Assembly (NCBI RefSeq): GCF_017571525.1
Contig: NZ_JAGETY010000002.1
Coordinates: 401,865-465,864 of the forward strand
DNA length: 64,000 nt
From: Hymenobacter sp. BT559
GTDB lineage: Bacteria; Bacteroidota; Bacteroidia; Cytophagales; Hymenobacteraceae
Reading direction: 5' to 3'
Shown: piece by piece, positions 16,202 to 25,842 of the stretch
Layout of the letters: each line of letters begins with the position of its first letter
Position numbering within the stretch: the first letter of the stretch is position 1
Position numbers and translations under genes: made by a program
The notes under the pieces: generated by a model
Database searches by the model: none
What the model was told of the DNA's origin: nothing
Seen by the model: only the letters and a program-made list of their open reading frames with translations

Positions 16202-18706
16202 ATGGCACCGCAGGGAAAACCAACCGTCGTTGTTATCGGCAATGGCATGGTCGGCTACAAATTTTGCGAGAAGCTTCTCGCCAAGTCGACCGCTTTTAAC
16301 CTCGTAGTTTTCGGCGAAGAGCCCCGCGTGGCCTACGACCGCGTGCACCTAAGCGAGTACTTCGGCGGCAAAACCGCCGACGACCTGCTAATGGCCCCTA
16401 AGCAGTGGTACCATGACAATGGTATTGTGCTGCATCTGGGCGATGCTGTGCAGGAAATCGACCGGGCCAGCCACACGGTGCACGCCCGCAGCGGCCTCGT
16501 CCAGCCCTATGACTACCTGGTGCTGGCCACTGGCTCGTCGGCCTTCGTGCCCGATGTGCCGGGCGTGGAGAAAAAAGGCGTGATGGTATACCGCACCATC
16601 GAGGACCTCGACGAGATAAAGGCCTACGCGGCCACCGCCCGCAGTGGCGCCGTGCTCGGCGGCGGCCTGCTAGGCCTCGAAGCTGCCAAAGCCCTGCTCG
16701 ACCTCGGCGTGGCCGATGCCCACGTGGTGGAGTTTGCCCCGCGCCTCATGCCCAGGCAGATAGATGCGGCCGGCAGCGCCATGCTGCAAGCCAAGCTAGA
16801 GGCGCTAGGCCTGAAAATTCACCTCAGCAAAGCCACCTCACACATCGGCGGCGAAGGGAAGATTGACGCGCTGCACTTCGGCGACGGCTCCATCCTGGAA
16901 GTAGATATGCTGGTGATTTCGGCCGGCATCCGGCCGCGCGACGAGCTAGCCAAGCTAGCCGGCCTGGAAGTGGGCATGCGCGGCGGCATCGTGGTAAACG
17001 ATGAGATGCGCACCTCCGACCCCAGCATCTTCGCCATCGGCGAATGCGCGCTGCACAGCGGCATGATTTACGGCCTCGTGGCGCCCGGCTACGACATGGC
17101 CGAGGTAGTGGTGAGCCAGTTGCAGCAGGGCGCCCGCGCCTTCACCGGCTATGACATGAGCAGCAAGCTCAAGCTCATCGGGGTGGATGTGGCTAGCTTC
17201 GGCGACCCGTTTATTGCCGAGCCGCACAGCCGCAGCATCGTGTTTGAGGACGCGCACAGCGGTGTGTACAAGCGCATCAACATCAGCCCCGACGGCAAGT
17301 ATCTACTTGGCGGCGTGCTCATTGGCGATGCCGAGGCCTACAACATGCTGCTGCAGACGGTTAACAACAAAATCGTCCTGCCGCCGCACCCCGAAGACCT
17401 TATCCTAGGCGCGCGCGGCGGCGAGGCTAGCGAAGGCGCTGGCGTGATGAGCCTGCCCGACGAGGCGCTGGTGTGCTCGTGCGAGGCCGTGACCAAGGGC
17501 ATGATTTGCGATGCTGTGACCGAGCTAGGCGCCACCAGCGTGGATGCCATGAAGAAGTGCAACAAAGCCGGCACTGGCTGCGGCGGCTGCGTGCCGATGG
17601 TAAAGGACCTCATCAACGGCACGCTCACGGCCCAGGGCGCCTATATCAAAAATGTACTCTGCGAGCACTTTGACTACTCGCGTCAGGAGCTGTTTGACCT
17701 GTTGAAAATCAATGACATTCGTAGCTACGGCGCGGCGCTCGACCACTTCGGCACCGGCGACGGCTGCGAGGTGTGCAAGCCGGCCGTGGGCAGCATCTTG
17801 TCGGGCCTCTGGAATGAGTTGATTGTCAAGCAAAGCCCCATCCAAGATACCAATGACCGCTACCTGGCTAACATCCAGAAGGGCGGCAGCTACTCGGTGG
17901 TGCCGCGCATGGCCGGCGGCGAGGTGTCGCCCCAGCAGCTGATGGCCATTGGCCGCATCGCAGATAAGTACAGCTTATACACCAAGATTACGGGCGGCCA
18001 GCGCATCGATATGTTTGGGGCGCACGTGAGCGACCTACCCGATATCTGGGAAGAGCTGATTGCTGAAGGCTTCGAAAGCGGCCACGCCTACGGCAAAAGT
18101 CTGCGCACCGTGAAAAGCTGCGTAGGCAGCACTTGGTGCCGCTTCGGTCTGCACGACAGTGTGAGCTTCGCTATTGAAATTGAAAACCGCTACAAAGGCA
18201 TCCGCTCACCCCACAAGCTAAAGAGCGGCGTGAGCGGATGCGTGCGCGAATGCGCTGAAGCCCAAGCCAAAGACTTCGGCATAATCGCCACCGAAAAAGG
18301 CTGGAACCTGTACGTGTGCGGCAATGGCGGCGCCAAGCCCCAGCACGCCCAGCTGCTAGCTAGCGACATAGACAAGGAAACACTCATCACCTACCTCGAC
18401 CGCTTCCTGATGTTCTACATCAAGACGGCCGACCCGCTGATGCGCACCGCTACTTGGCTCAACAAGCTCGACGGCGGCATGGCCTACCTCAAAAACGTGA
18501 TTATCAACGACAGCCTCGGCATCTGCGCCGACCTGGAGGCCGAAATCGCGCTGCTCATCAAAAACTACCATTGCGAGTGGAAAGAGGTGGTCGAAAACCC
18601 GGAGCTGCGCAAGCAATTCACGCACTTCGTGAATGCGCCCCAGGTGAAAGACCCCACCATGGAATTTGCCGAAGTGCGCGGGCAGAAGATGTCGAAAGCC
18701 TGGTAG
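16202..18706 (+). CDS. nirB: NAD(P)H nitrite reductase, large subunit
   Basis: Assimilatory nitrite reductase (834 aa) reducing nitrite to ammonium with NAD(P)H. Domains in order: FAD/NAD(P)-binding oxidoreductase (residues 1-400, VVIGNGMVGYKF, GGGLLGLEAAK); BFD-type [2Fe-2S] domain with Cys425, Cys427, Cys460, Cys463; a second similar segment with CEVCKP; then the sulfite/nitrite reductase half-domains. The siroheme-[4Fe-4S] ligands are intact as Cys640, Cys646, Cys680, Cys684 (Cx5C and Cx3C). Length is normal for NirB. First gene of nirB-nirD-narK-nitrate reductase, with a promoter in the upstream palindrome. Confidence 0.97.
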   Translation: MAPQGKPTVVVIGNGMVGYKFCEKLLAKSTAFNLVVFGEEPRVAYDRVHLSEYFGGKTADDLLMAPKQWYHDNGIVLHLGDAVQEIDRASHTVHARSGLVQPYDYLVLATGSSAFVPDVPGVEKKGVMVYRTIEDLDEIKAYAATARSGAVLGGGLLGLEAAKALLDLGVADAHVVEFAPRLMPRQIDAAGSAMLQAKLEALGLKIHLSKATSHIGGEGKIDALHFGDGSILEVDMLVISAGIRPRDELAKLAGLEVGMRGGIVVNDEMRTSDPSIFAIGECALHSGMIYGLVAPGYDMAEVVVSQLQQGARAFTGYDMSSKLKLIGVDVASFGDPFIAEPHSRSIVFEDAHSGVYKRINISPDGKYLLGGVLIGDAEAYNMLLQTVNNKIVLPPHPEDLILGARGGEASEGAGVMSLPDEALVCSCEAVTKGMICDAVTELGATSVDAMKKCNKAGTGCGGCVPMVKDLINGTLTAQGAYIKNVLCEHFDYSRQELFDLLKINDIRSYGAALDHFGTGDGCEVCKPAVGSILSGLWNELIVKQSPIQDTNDRYLANIQKGGSYSVVPRMAGGEVSPQQLMAIGRIADKYSLYTKITGGQRIDMFGAHVSDLPDIWEELIAEGFESGHAYGKSLRTVKSCVGSTWCRFGLHDSVSFAIEIENRYKGIRSPHKLKSGVSGCVRECAEAQAKDFGIIATEKGWNLYVCGNGGAKPQHAQLLASDIDKETLITYLDRFLMFYIKTADPLMRTATWLNKLDGGMAYLKNVIINDSLGICADLEAEIALLIKNYHCEWKEVVENPELRKQFTHFVNAPQVKDPTMEFAEVRGQKMSKAW

Positions 18707-18772
18707 CCAGCCAGTAGCGCGCGGCCCCCGCTTCGCGTCACACCTCTAGTAATCTTTATTAATCAGCTTCTT

Positions 18773-19123
18773 ATGGAAACTCTGACCGAAGTTACCTGGC
18801 TACCCGTGTGCCAGACCTCCGACGTGCCCGCCGACGGCGGGGCCTGTGCCCTGGTAGCAGGTGAGCAAGTGGCCATTTTCAATTTTGCCCGGCGCGGCGA
18901 GTGGTACGCCACCCAAAACCTGTGCCCCCACAAGCAGCAGATGATACTGGCTAGGGGTATGATTGGTAGCACTGGCGAGGCCTGCGAGCCCAAGGTGGCT
19001 TGCCCCTACCACAAGCGCACCTTCTCGCTGCTCACCGGCGAGTGCCTGAATGCCGATGAGTGCGCCATCCAGACCTACCCCGTTAGAATAGAGAACGATA
19101 CAGTATATATCGGATGGGCCTAA
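18773..19123 (+). CDS. nirD: Nitrite reductase small subunit (Rieske-type)
   Basis: NirD (116 aa), partner of NirB. It has a Rieske fold and here retains both ligand pairs: NLCPHKQQ (Cys-x-His) and ACPYHKRTF (Cys-x2-His), so it should bind a [2Fe-2S] cluster; some NirD proteins lack these residues. It begins 66 bases after nirB on the same strand. The family B inverted repeat directly after its stop may attenuate transcription into narK. Confidence 0.93.
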   Translation: METLTEVTWLPVCQTSDVPADGGACALVAGEQVAIFNFARRGEWYATQNLCPHKQQMILARGMIGSTGEACEPKVACPYHKRTFSLLTGECLNADECAIQTYPVRIENDTVYIGWA

Positions 19124-19124
19124 T

Positions 19125-19196
19125 GTAGCGCGGACTTTCAGTCCGCCCGTCGAACAACTCTAACGATTTCGCTTGCGGACTAAAAGTCCGCGCTAC
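19125..19196. repeat. Family B inverted repeat, copy 2
   Basis: 22-base arms at 19125-19146 and 19175-19196 with one mismatch, on the GTAGCGCGGACTTTCAGTCC core seen at 3459-3528. It lies between nirD and narK, inside an apparent operon. Confidence 0.85.
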
Positions 19197-19211
19197 TTCT
19201 AGAACCACCAT

Positions 19212-20531
19212 ATGGACGCTACCACTACCGCTCAGCAGCCGCTGACCCGGCTCAATATCTTCGCTGGCAAAGGCGTGCAGATGCGCACGTTTCACCTCAC
19301 GTGGCTCACGTTTTTCTTCTGCTTTTTTGGGTGGTTTGGTATTGCGCCGCTCATGCCGCTGGTGCGCGAGCAGCTGCACCTCGATAAAGGGCAGGTGGGC
19401 AACATCGTGATTGCCTCGGTGTCGGCTACCATCCTGGCGCGCCTACTCATGGGCAAGCTTTGTGACACCATCGGGCCCCGGCTAGCCTATACCTTGCTGC
19501 TGGCAGTGGGCGCTATTCCGGTCATGCTTATCGGGCTGAGCAACAGCTACCAGAGCTTCCTGCTATTCCGGCTAGCCATCGGCATCATTGGCGCCTCGTT
19601 CGTCATCACGCAGTTTCACACCTCGATGATGTTCGCGCCTAACATTGTGGGCACGGCCAACGCGGTGGCCGGCGGCTGGGGCAACCTCGGCGGCGGCATT
19701 GCCAATATGGTGATGCCCTTGGTAGCCGCTACGTTCGTGAGCCTGGGCTACGTAGACAAGGCCAACTCATGGCGGCTAGCCATGGTCGTGCCCGGCGTTA
19801 TTCTGCTGGTAATGGCCGTGTTGTACTACAAGTACACAGAGGACACGCCGCGCGGCAACTACGCCAACATCCAGCGCGACACCACAACTCAGAAAAAAGG
19901 CACCTTCCTGCTAGCCCTGCGCGACTACCGCACCTGGCTGCTAGCGCTGGCCTACGGCGCCTGCTTCGGCATCGAAATCACGATTGATAACGTGGCGGCG
20001 GTGTATTTCGTCGACCACTTCGGGGCCACGCTCGTGGCGGCGGGGATGCTAGCCGGCATCTTCGGCTTCATGAATATCTTCGCTAGGGGCCTGGGCGGCA
20101 TCGTGGCCGACCGCACCGGCCGCGCCTACGGCATCAAAGGCAAATGGTTGCTGCTGAGCAGTTTTCTCGTACTCGAAGGCATCGGCATTGCGTTCTTTTC
20201 GCTCGCCCCCAGCCTCCTGCTGGCCATCGTGTCGATGCTGGTATTTGCCCTGTTTTTGAAAATGGCCAATGGCTGCACCTACTCCATCGTGCCGTTTGTG
20301 AACAAGCAGGCCATCGGCAGCGTGAGCGGCGTTGTGGGCGCGGGTGGCAATCTCGGCGCCATGCTGGTCGGCTTCCTTTTCAAGTCCAAGGAAATCAGCT
20401 ACAGCACGGCATTTCTCTACATCGGCTTTGGCGTGGCGACCATCGGCGCCCTGGTGCTATTGGTGCGCTTGGTGGTAAAAGAAACGGGCGAGGCGCCGGC
20501 CGAAGCGCCGCTAGCCCTGGCTGGGGCTTAG
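19212..20531 (+). CDS. narK: Nitrate/nitrite transporter (NNP family MFS)
   Basis: Inner-membrane nitrate/nitrite porter (439 aa, 12 predicted membrane segments). NNP hallmarks: FWFGIAPLMP-like opening, the Arg in ARLLMGKLCD (substrate-binding type), and the signature GGWGNLGGG with a second Gly-rich GVVGAGGNLGAM. A Gly/Ala-rich tail ends the protein. Placed between nirBD and the nitrate reductase, it should import nitrate (and perhaps export nitrite). Direction and specificity cannot be told from sequence. Confidence 0.93.
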   Translation: MDATTTAQQPLTRLNIFAGKGVQMRTFHLTWLTFFFCFFGWFGIAPLMPLVREQLHLDKGQVGNIVIASVSATILARLLMGKLCDTIGPRLAYTLLLAVGAIPVMLIGLSNSYQSFLLFRLAIGIIGASFVITQFHTSMMFAPNIVGTANAVAGGWGNLGGGIANMVMPLVAATFVSLGYVDKANSWRLAMVVPGVILLVMAVLYYKYTEDTPRGNYANIQRDTTTQKKGTFLLALRDYRTWLLALAYGACFGIEITIDNVAAVYFVDHFGATLVAAGMLAGIFGFMNIFARGLGGIVADRTGRAYGIKGKWLLLSSFLVLEGIGIAFFSLAPSLLLAIVSMLVFALFLKMANGCTYSIVPFVNKQAIGSVSGVVGAGGNLGAMLVGFLFKSKEISYSTAFLYIGFGVATIGALVLLVRLVVKETGEAPAEAPLALAGA

Positions 20532-20548
20532 GGCTCAAAGAGAAAAGA

Positions 20549-20579
20549 CTGTTATGCTTCTCTACGCTCTGCATAACAG
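20549..20579. promoter_or_regulatory. Short dyad before the nitrate reductase gene
   Basis: CTGTTATGC at 20549-20557 and its complement at 20571-20579, 13 bases apart, in the 118-base gap between narK and the nitrate reductase. No T-run follows, so an operator or RNA hairpin is as likely as a terminator. Confidence 0.35.
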
Positions 20580-20649
20580 ACACTTAATACAAATCGCTAT
20601 TACCTGTAAAGGCCAGGACGCTCTTTTATAAACCACCAATTTGCCTGTT

Positions 20650-23600
20650 ATGCCTACCTCCTCGTCCGCCTCTCCGTCCATCTGTTGCTACTGCGGGGTA
20701 GGCTGCGGGGTGCTGGTGCAGCCAGAGAAAAATGGCGACGTGACCGTAGTCGGCAACCCCGATTATCCGGTCAACCGGGGGGCGCTGTGCAGCAAAGGGC
20801 TGAATCTGCAATACACTGTCAACGACCGCTCGGACCGGCTGCTGTACCCGCAGATGCGCTACAGCAAAAACCACCCCTTGCAGCGCGTGAGTTGGGACGA
20901 GGCCCTAGCCCGCACCGCGGCCGTTTTCAAGACCTTTATCGACCAATACGGGCCGGACTCGGTGGCTTTTTACGCCTCGGGACAGTGCCTTACCGAGGAA
21001 TATTATGTGCTTAACAAGCTAATGAAGGGCTTTATTGGCAGCAACAACCTCGATACCAACTCGCGCCTGTGCATGAGCAGCGCGGTAGTAGGCTACAAAC
21101 TAGCGCTCGGCGAAGACAGCGTACCCGTGTGCTACGACGACATTGAGCTAGCCGACTGTCTGCTGGTGGCCGGCGCCAACCCCGCCTGGTGCCACCCCAT
21201 TTTGTGGCGCCGCGTGGAAGCCCACAAAGCCGCCAACCCCGCCACCAAAATCATCGTCATCGACCCGCGCGCCACCGACTCTACCGCGCTGGCCGACTTG
21301 CACTTGCAGCTCATCCCTGGCACCGATGTAGTGCTGCTGCAAGCCCTGGCTAGGGTGCTAATTGAGAACGGCGATATCGACCTGGCCTTTATTGAGCAGC
21401 ACGCCGAGGGCTTCGAGGCCTACCGTGATATTGTGCTGGCGCGCCCCCTAGCCGAATTGGCGCAGCAGTGCGGCGTGCCCGAAGCGGACATTCGGCTAGC
21501 CGCCAGCTACCTCGGCAGCGCCAAGGCCTTCCTCTCAATGTGGACCATGGGCCTGAACCAGAGCGCCGTAGGCGTCGATAAAAACCTGGCGCTGCTCAAC
21601 CTGCACCTCATCACGGGCCAGATTGGCAAGCCCGGCGCGGGGCCCCTCTCGCTCACTGGCCAGCCCAATGCCATGGGCGGCCGCGAGGTGGGCGGCCTTA
21701 GCAACCTGCTGCCGGCCCACCGCAACCTGGCCAGCCCCGCGCACCGCGCCGAGGTGCAGCAGTACTGGGGCAGCGGGCCGCTAGCCGCCACGCCCGGCTA
21801 CACGGCCACCGAAATGTTTGAGGCCCTAGAAGATGGCCGCCTCAAAGCCATCTGGATACTGTGCACCAACCCGCTCACCAGTCTGCCCAACGCGCGCCAG
21901 GCCGAGGCGGCCCTAGCCAAGGCCAAATTTGTGGTGGTGCAGGAAATCAGCAACAAGCCCGAAACGCTGGCCTACGCCGATGTCATTCTGCCCGCCGCCG
22001 CCTGGGCCGAAAAGGAAGGCACCATGACCAACTCGGAGCGCCGCATCAACCACCTAGCGAAGGTGGTAGCCGCGCCCGGCGAGGCCCTGCCCGATGCCGA
22101 AATCATCTGCCGCTTTGCACGCGCCATGGGCTTTCCGGGATTTGACTACCCTAGCCCAGCGGCTATCTATGAGGAACACGCGCGCCTCACGGCCGGCACC
22201 ACGCTCGATATTTCGGGGTTGACATACAGTATTTTGAAAGAACGTGGCTCGGTGCAGTGGCCGTACCGGGCTAGCCAGGCAGCACCCGATACAGCCCGGC
22301 TTTTTACCGACCAGCAGTTTTACACGCCCTCGCGCCGGGCCATCATTCACCCGGTGCAAGCCGCTTTCCGTAGCGAGGCGACGGATGCCGAGTTTCCTTT
22401 CATCCTCACCACCGGCCGCATCCGCGACCAGTGGCACACGATGACCAAAACGGGCAAAGTCAGCAAGCTCAACCAGCACAGCCCGCAGGCGTTTGCGGAG
22501 CTGCACCCGCACGATGCAGCGGCGCTGGGCGTGGCCGAAGGCGACCTCGTAACGGTGACCTCGCGCCGTGGCGAAGTGCGCGCGGCGGCGCGGCTCTCGG
22601 CGGGTCTGCGGCCGGGCGTGGTGTTTTTGCCTATGCACTGGGGCAAGCAGCTCGGCTCCGATTTAAATCGGGCTAATAATGTAACCTCCGGCGCGCTCGA
22701 CCCGATTTCGAAGGAGCCCGATTTGAAGTTTTGCGCGGTGCAGGTGGTGAAGTACGCCAAGCCCCGGCAGCGCATCGTCATCATCGGGGCCGGCGCGGGC
22801 GCGCACGGCTTCGTGCGGTCGTATCGCGAAGGCAATCAAGAAGATGAACTCATCATCTTCAGTAAGGAAGACCAGCCCTTTTACAACCGCGTGATGCTGC
22901 CCGATTACATCAGCGGCCACCAAAGCTGGGCGCAGCTGGTCAAGATGCAGGACCACGAGGAGCCGGCCCACGCCATAGCCCTGCGGCGCGGCGTACACGT
23001 GACGGCGATAAACCGCGCCGAGCGCTACGTGGTCGATTCGCTAGGTCAGCGCACCAGCTACGACATCCTCATCATGGCTACTGGCAGCCGGGCGGCGGTA
23101 CCGCGCGGCGTGCCCACGCTGCCCGGCATCTTCACGATGCGTAGCCGCACCGATGCCGACGACTTTAAGCGCCACTTGCCCGAACAAGCTCATGTAGTGA
23201 TAGTAGGCGGCGGCCTGCTAGGCCTCGAAATGGCTGCTTCGTTGCGCGAAGTGGGCACGCGGGTCACCATTATCCAGCGCATTTCGCGCTTTCTCGACCG
23301 GCAGCTCGATGCGCTGGGTAGCCAGCTTTTGCAAGAAGAAATGGTGGACCAAGGCTGTGACCTCTACTTCAACGACGAGGTGGAGCTGTACTACGGCCGC
23401 GCCCGCCTCACCGGCGTGGGCCTCAAAAGTGGCCGCCGCCTCGACTGCGACGCGCTTATTCTAGCCATTGGCACGGTGCCCAACATCGAGCTGGCGCGCG
23501 AGAGCGGGCTAGCCTGCCAGCGCGGCGTGGTAGTCGATGCCCACCTGCAAACCAGCGACCCTCACGTATTTGCGCTGGGCGAAATCGCGGAATTTAAGGG

Positions 23601-24150
23601 CACGCTCTACGGCATTACGGCGGCGGCCGAGCAACAGGCCGCCATACTGGCCCGCTACCTCAGCGGCGATGTGGCTAGCCAGTATCGCGGCAGCACATTC
23701 ATGAATATCATCAAGATTCACGGCTTCGACCTATGCAGCATCGGCCTGCCCGAGTGCCCCAACCCAGTTGATTACGAAGAGATTGTCTTTATCGACAAAG
23801 CCAAGCGCTACTACAAGAAGTGCATCATTCACCAAGACCGGCTGGTGGGCGCCATCCTAATCGGCGATAAAAACGAGTTTCAGGAATACCGCGACCTAAT
23901 TGCTAATCGCACCGAGCTGAGCGACAAGCGCCTCCAGCTACTACGCAGCGGCGGCCACGCCACGCCCGTGCTCGGCAAGCTGGTGTGCAGCTGCAATAAC
24001 GTAGGCGCCGACAACCTGCGCCAGGCCATCGCCAGCGGCTGCGGCTCGCTCAAAGAGCTGTGCGCCAGCACTGGCGCGGGCACTGGCTGCGGCTCGTGCC
24101 GTCCCGAGGTGCAGCGCTTGCTGGAAGAAAGCCTGGTGGCCGTTGGCTAG
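20650..24150 (+). CDS. Fused assimilatory nitrate reductase (Mo catalytic + FAD/NAD(P) + BFD)
   Basis: A 1166-aa single-chain nitrate reductase (ATG 20650; a TTG three codons earlier is less likely). N-terminal [4Fe-4S] motif Cys12-x2-Cys15-x3-Cys19-x27-Cys47, then a molybdo-bis-MGD catalytic domain with the Mo-ligand Cys141 in NSRLCMSSA and a MoCo dinucleotide-binding C-domain ending near residue 700. From about 705 a NirB/NasB-like FAD/NAD(P) oxidoreductase follows (IVIIGAGAGAHG, GGGLLGLEMA), and a BFD [2Fe-2S] domain closes it (LVCSCNN, GTGCGSCRP). Catalytic NasA and electron-transfer NasB/NasC functions, separate genes in Klebsiella and Bacillus, are thus joined. No Tat signal, so cytoplasmic. 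Confidence 0.92.
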   Translation: MPTSSSASPSICCYCGVGCGVLVQPEKNGDVTVVGNPDYPVNRGALCSKGLNLQYTVNDRSDRLLYPQMRYSKNHPLQRVSWDEALARTAAVFKTFIDQYGPDSVAFYASGQCLTEEYYVLNKLMKGFIGSNNLDTNSRLCMSSAVVGYKLALGEDSVPVCYDDIELADCLLVAGANPAWCHPILWRRVEAHKAANPATKIIVIDPRATDSTALADLHLQLIPGTDVVLLQALARVLIENGDIDLAFIEQHAEGFEAYRDIVLARPLAELAQQCGVPEADIRLAASYLGSAKAFLSMWTMGLNQSAVGVDKNLALLNLHLITGQIGKPGAGPLSLTGQPNAMGGREVGGLSNLLPAHRNLASPAHRAEVQQYWGSGPLAATPGYTATEMFEALEDGRLKAIWILCTNPLTSLPNARQAEAALAKAKFVVVQEISNKPETLAYADVILPAAAWAEKEGTMTNSERRINHLAKVVAAPGEALPDAEIICRFARAMGFPGFDYPSPAAIYEEHARLTAGTTLDISGLTYSILKERGSVQWPYRASQAAPDTARLFTDQQFYTPSRRAIIHPVQAAFRSEATDAEFPFILTTGRIRDQWHTMTKTGKVSKLNQHSPQAFAELHPHDAAALGVAEGDLVTVTSRRGEVRAAARLSAGLRPGVVFLPMHWGKQLGSDLNRANNVTSGALDPISKEPDLKFCAVQVVKYAKPRQRIVIIGAGAGAHGFVRSYREGNQEDELIIFSKEDQPFYNRVMLPDYISGHQSWAQLVKMQDHEEPAHAIALRRGVHVTAINRAERYVVDSLGQRTSYDILIMATGSRAAVPRGVPTLPGIFTMRSRTDADDFKRHLPEQAHVVIVGGGLLGLEMAASLREVGTRVTIIQRISRFLDRQLDALGSQLLQEEMVDQGCDLYFNDEVELYYGRARLTGVGLKSGRRLDCDALILAIGTVPNIELARESGLACQRGVVVDAHLQTSDPHVFALGEIAEFKGTLYGITAAAEQQAAILARYLSGDVASQYRGSTFMNIIKIHGFDLCSIGLPECPNPVDYEEIVFIDKAKRYYKKCIIHQDRLVGAILIGDKNEFQEYRDLIANRTELSDKRLQLLRSGGHATPVLGKLVCSCNNVGADNLRQAIASGCGSLKELCASTGAGTGCGSCRPEVQRLLEESLVAVG

Positions 24151-24191
24151 CCCCGGTGCCTCACCTCGCTTAATTAAGACCTATACACTTT

Positions 24192-25676
24192 ATGCCTGCT
24201 AGCCATCTCGTCAAAATAAATCTGCCCGGCGGCATCGTGTCGGCCGGCGATTTACTCACCATCCTGGAAGCGGCCGAGCACGCCCAGGTCGAGCAGGTGC
24301 AGTTTGGCAATCGGCAGCAGCTATTCTTTGCGGTGGGCGCCGCGTATCGGCGGGGGCTGCTGCATACGCTAGGCCAGGCCGGTATTCCGTGCGAGGTTGA
24401 TGCTGACAAGTACCCGAATATCAGCAGCTCGTACGTGGTAGAAGAAGTATTTCACAACACGGCCTGGCTGCGTGAGGGTGTGTACCGCGACATTCTGGAC
24501 CTCTTCGATTACCAGCCGCAGCTAAAAATAAACCTCATCGACCGGCACCAGACGTTCATTCCTTTCTTCACTGGCAACCTCAACTTCATTACCTCCGACA
24601 CACCCAATTATTGGTACCTCTACCTGCGCTTCCCGCAAACCAACGCGGTGTATTGCTGGCCCAGCCTCGTTTATTCGGAAGATATTCCTGGCCTGAGCCG
24701 CGCCGTCGAATGGGCCATTTTTGCCAATAAAGACCAGTTTTACAACCAGTCCGCGGCCGATGGCGCGCTGCTGCACCGCCTGGTAAGCGCTAGTCAGCAC
24801 TTTATTACGCAGCCTCTTACCACGCCGCTCAGCCTGCCCGACTTCACGCTGCCTTACTACGAGGGCTTCAACCGCTACGGTAGTAAGCTGTGGCTAGGCA
24901 TCTATCGGCGCGACGAACAATTTTCGGTAGCTTTCCTCAAAGACGTGTGCCAGGTGTGCTTGCACACGCGCCTCGGCCAGCTCTGCACCACGCCCTGGAA
25001 ATCGCTCATCATCAAAGGCATCGCCCTGGCCGACCGCCCGCACTGGGATGTCGTGTTGCGCCGCCACCGCATCAACGTGCGCCACGCTGCCAATGAACTA
25101 AACTGGCAGGTCGAAGACCACTGTGCCCACGGCCTAGCCCTGAAGCACGAGTTGGTGCGCCACTTCAACGAAGAAGACGTGCGCACCTTTCAGCTCTGCT
25201 TCGCTATCAAAACGCAGCCCAAAACCGGCCTATTTGGCTCTATAGTAGTACGTCGACACTTCGACAGCCTCACCCAAACCGGCCTGCACGCCGAGCAGTA
25301 CGAAGTGCTGCACACCCGCGACTTCAACCCCAACAGCAAGGACTTCATTAGCTTCCGCAAAAAAGTAAGCCGCGAAAATCTATCGTGGTATCTCACCCAG
25401 CTCTGCGACCAGTTTTACGAGCAGCAGGCCACCGCTAGCCTGCCCGCCGCGCCGCTCGTTGAGGAGGCTAGCCTGCCTCCTAGTGAACTCAATCAGCCGC
25501 CGCTGTATCAGTGTTGCCGCTGCCTCACCGTCTACGATGCGGCTTATGGTGATGCTGCCCAAGGCGTTGCGCCGGGCACACCCTTCGCTAGCCTAACCAC
25601 GTATGCCTGCCCTACCTGCGAGGCGCCGAAAGAGACTTTTGAGGCAATAGTCAGCCCTAGCATTCAACTAGCTTAA
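24192..25676 (+). CDS. Rubredoxin fused to a degenerate nitrite/sulfite reductase-like protein
   Basis: A 494-aa protein whose C-terminus is a rubredoxin domain with Cys441-x2-Cys444 and Cys473-x2-Cys476 (CCRCLTVYD and ACPTCEAP). The rest resembles the ferredoxin-like and [4Fe-4S]-siroheme half-domains of NirA/CysI: KINLPGGIVSAGDLLTIL with GNRQQLFFAV, LKINLIDRHQTF and GQLCTTPWKSLIIKGI. The Cx5C and Cx3C siroheme ligands present in NirB are not found, so it is unlikely to reduce nitrite. Its place 41 bases after the nitrate reductase suggests an electron-transfer or assembly partner. Not named in any scheme I know. Confidence 0.78.
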   Translation: MPASHLVKINLPGGIVSAGDLLTILEAAEHAQVEQVQFGNRQQLFFAVGAAYRRGLLHTLGQAGIPCEVDADKYPNISSSYVVEEVFHNTAWLREGVYRDILDLFDYQPQLKINLIDRHQTFIPFFTGNLNFITSDTPNYWYLYLRFPQTNAVYCWPSLVYSEDIPGLSRAVEWAIFANKDQFYNQSAADGALLHRLVSASQHFITQPLTTPLSLPDFTLPYYEGFNRYGSKLWLGIYRRDEQFSVAFLKDVCQVCLHTRLGQLCTTPWKSLIIKGIALADRPHWDVVLRRHRINVRHAANELNWQVEDHCAHGLALKHELVRHFNEEDVRTFQLCFAIKTQPKTGLFGSIVVRRHFDSLTQTGLHAEQYEVLHTRDFNPNSKDFISFRKKVSRENLSWYLTQLCDQFYEQQATASLPAAPLVEEASLPPSELNQPPLYQCCRCLTVYDAAYGDAAQGVAPGTPFASLTTYACPTCEAPKETFEAIVSPSIQLA

Positions 25677-25704
25677 TCCCGACGCTCTACTTACTTATTA
25701 AACT

Positions 25705-25807
25705 AGAACGTCATGCTGAGCTTGCCGAAGCATCTCTACCGCGCCGCTAGGGGTCGTAAATCCAACCAAGCGGTAGAGATGCTTCGGCAAGCTCAGCATG
25801 ACGTTCT
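25705..25807. repeat. Family A inverted repeat, copy 3
   Basis: Perfect 38-base arms at 25705-25742 and 25770-25807. Here the core reads GAGCTTGCCGAAGC and the opposite arm carries the matching GCTTCGGCAAGCTC. Lies between the rubredoxin fusion and the siroheme gene. Confidence 0.92.
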
Positions 25808-25842
25808 TTGGATAAATAATTTGCTGTCTAAGCTGATGCCAG

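Noticed and set aside
24192..25676. Active siroheme nitrite or sulfite reductase
   Set aside because: The paired cysteine motifs needed to hold siroheme and [4Fe-4S] are not present.
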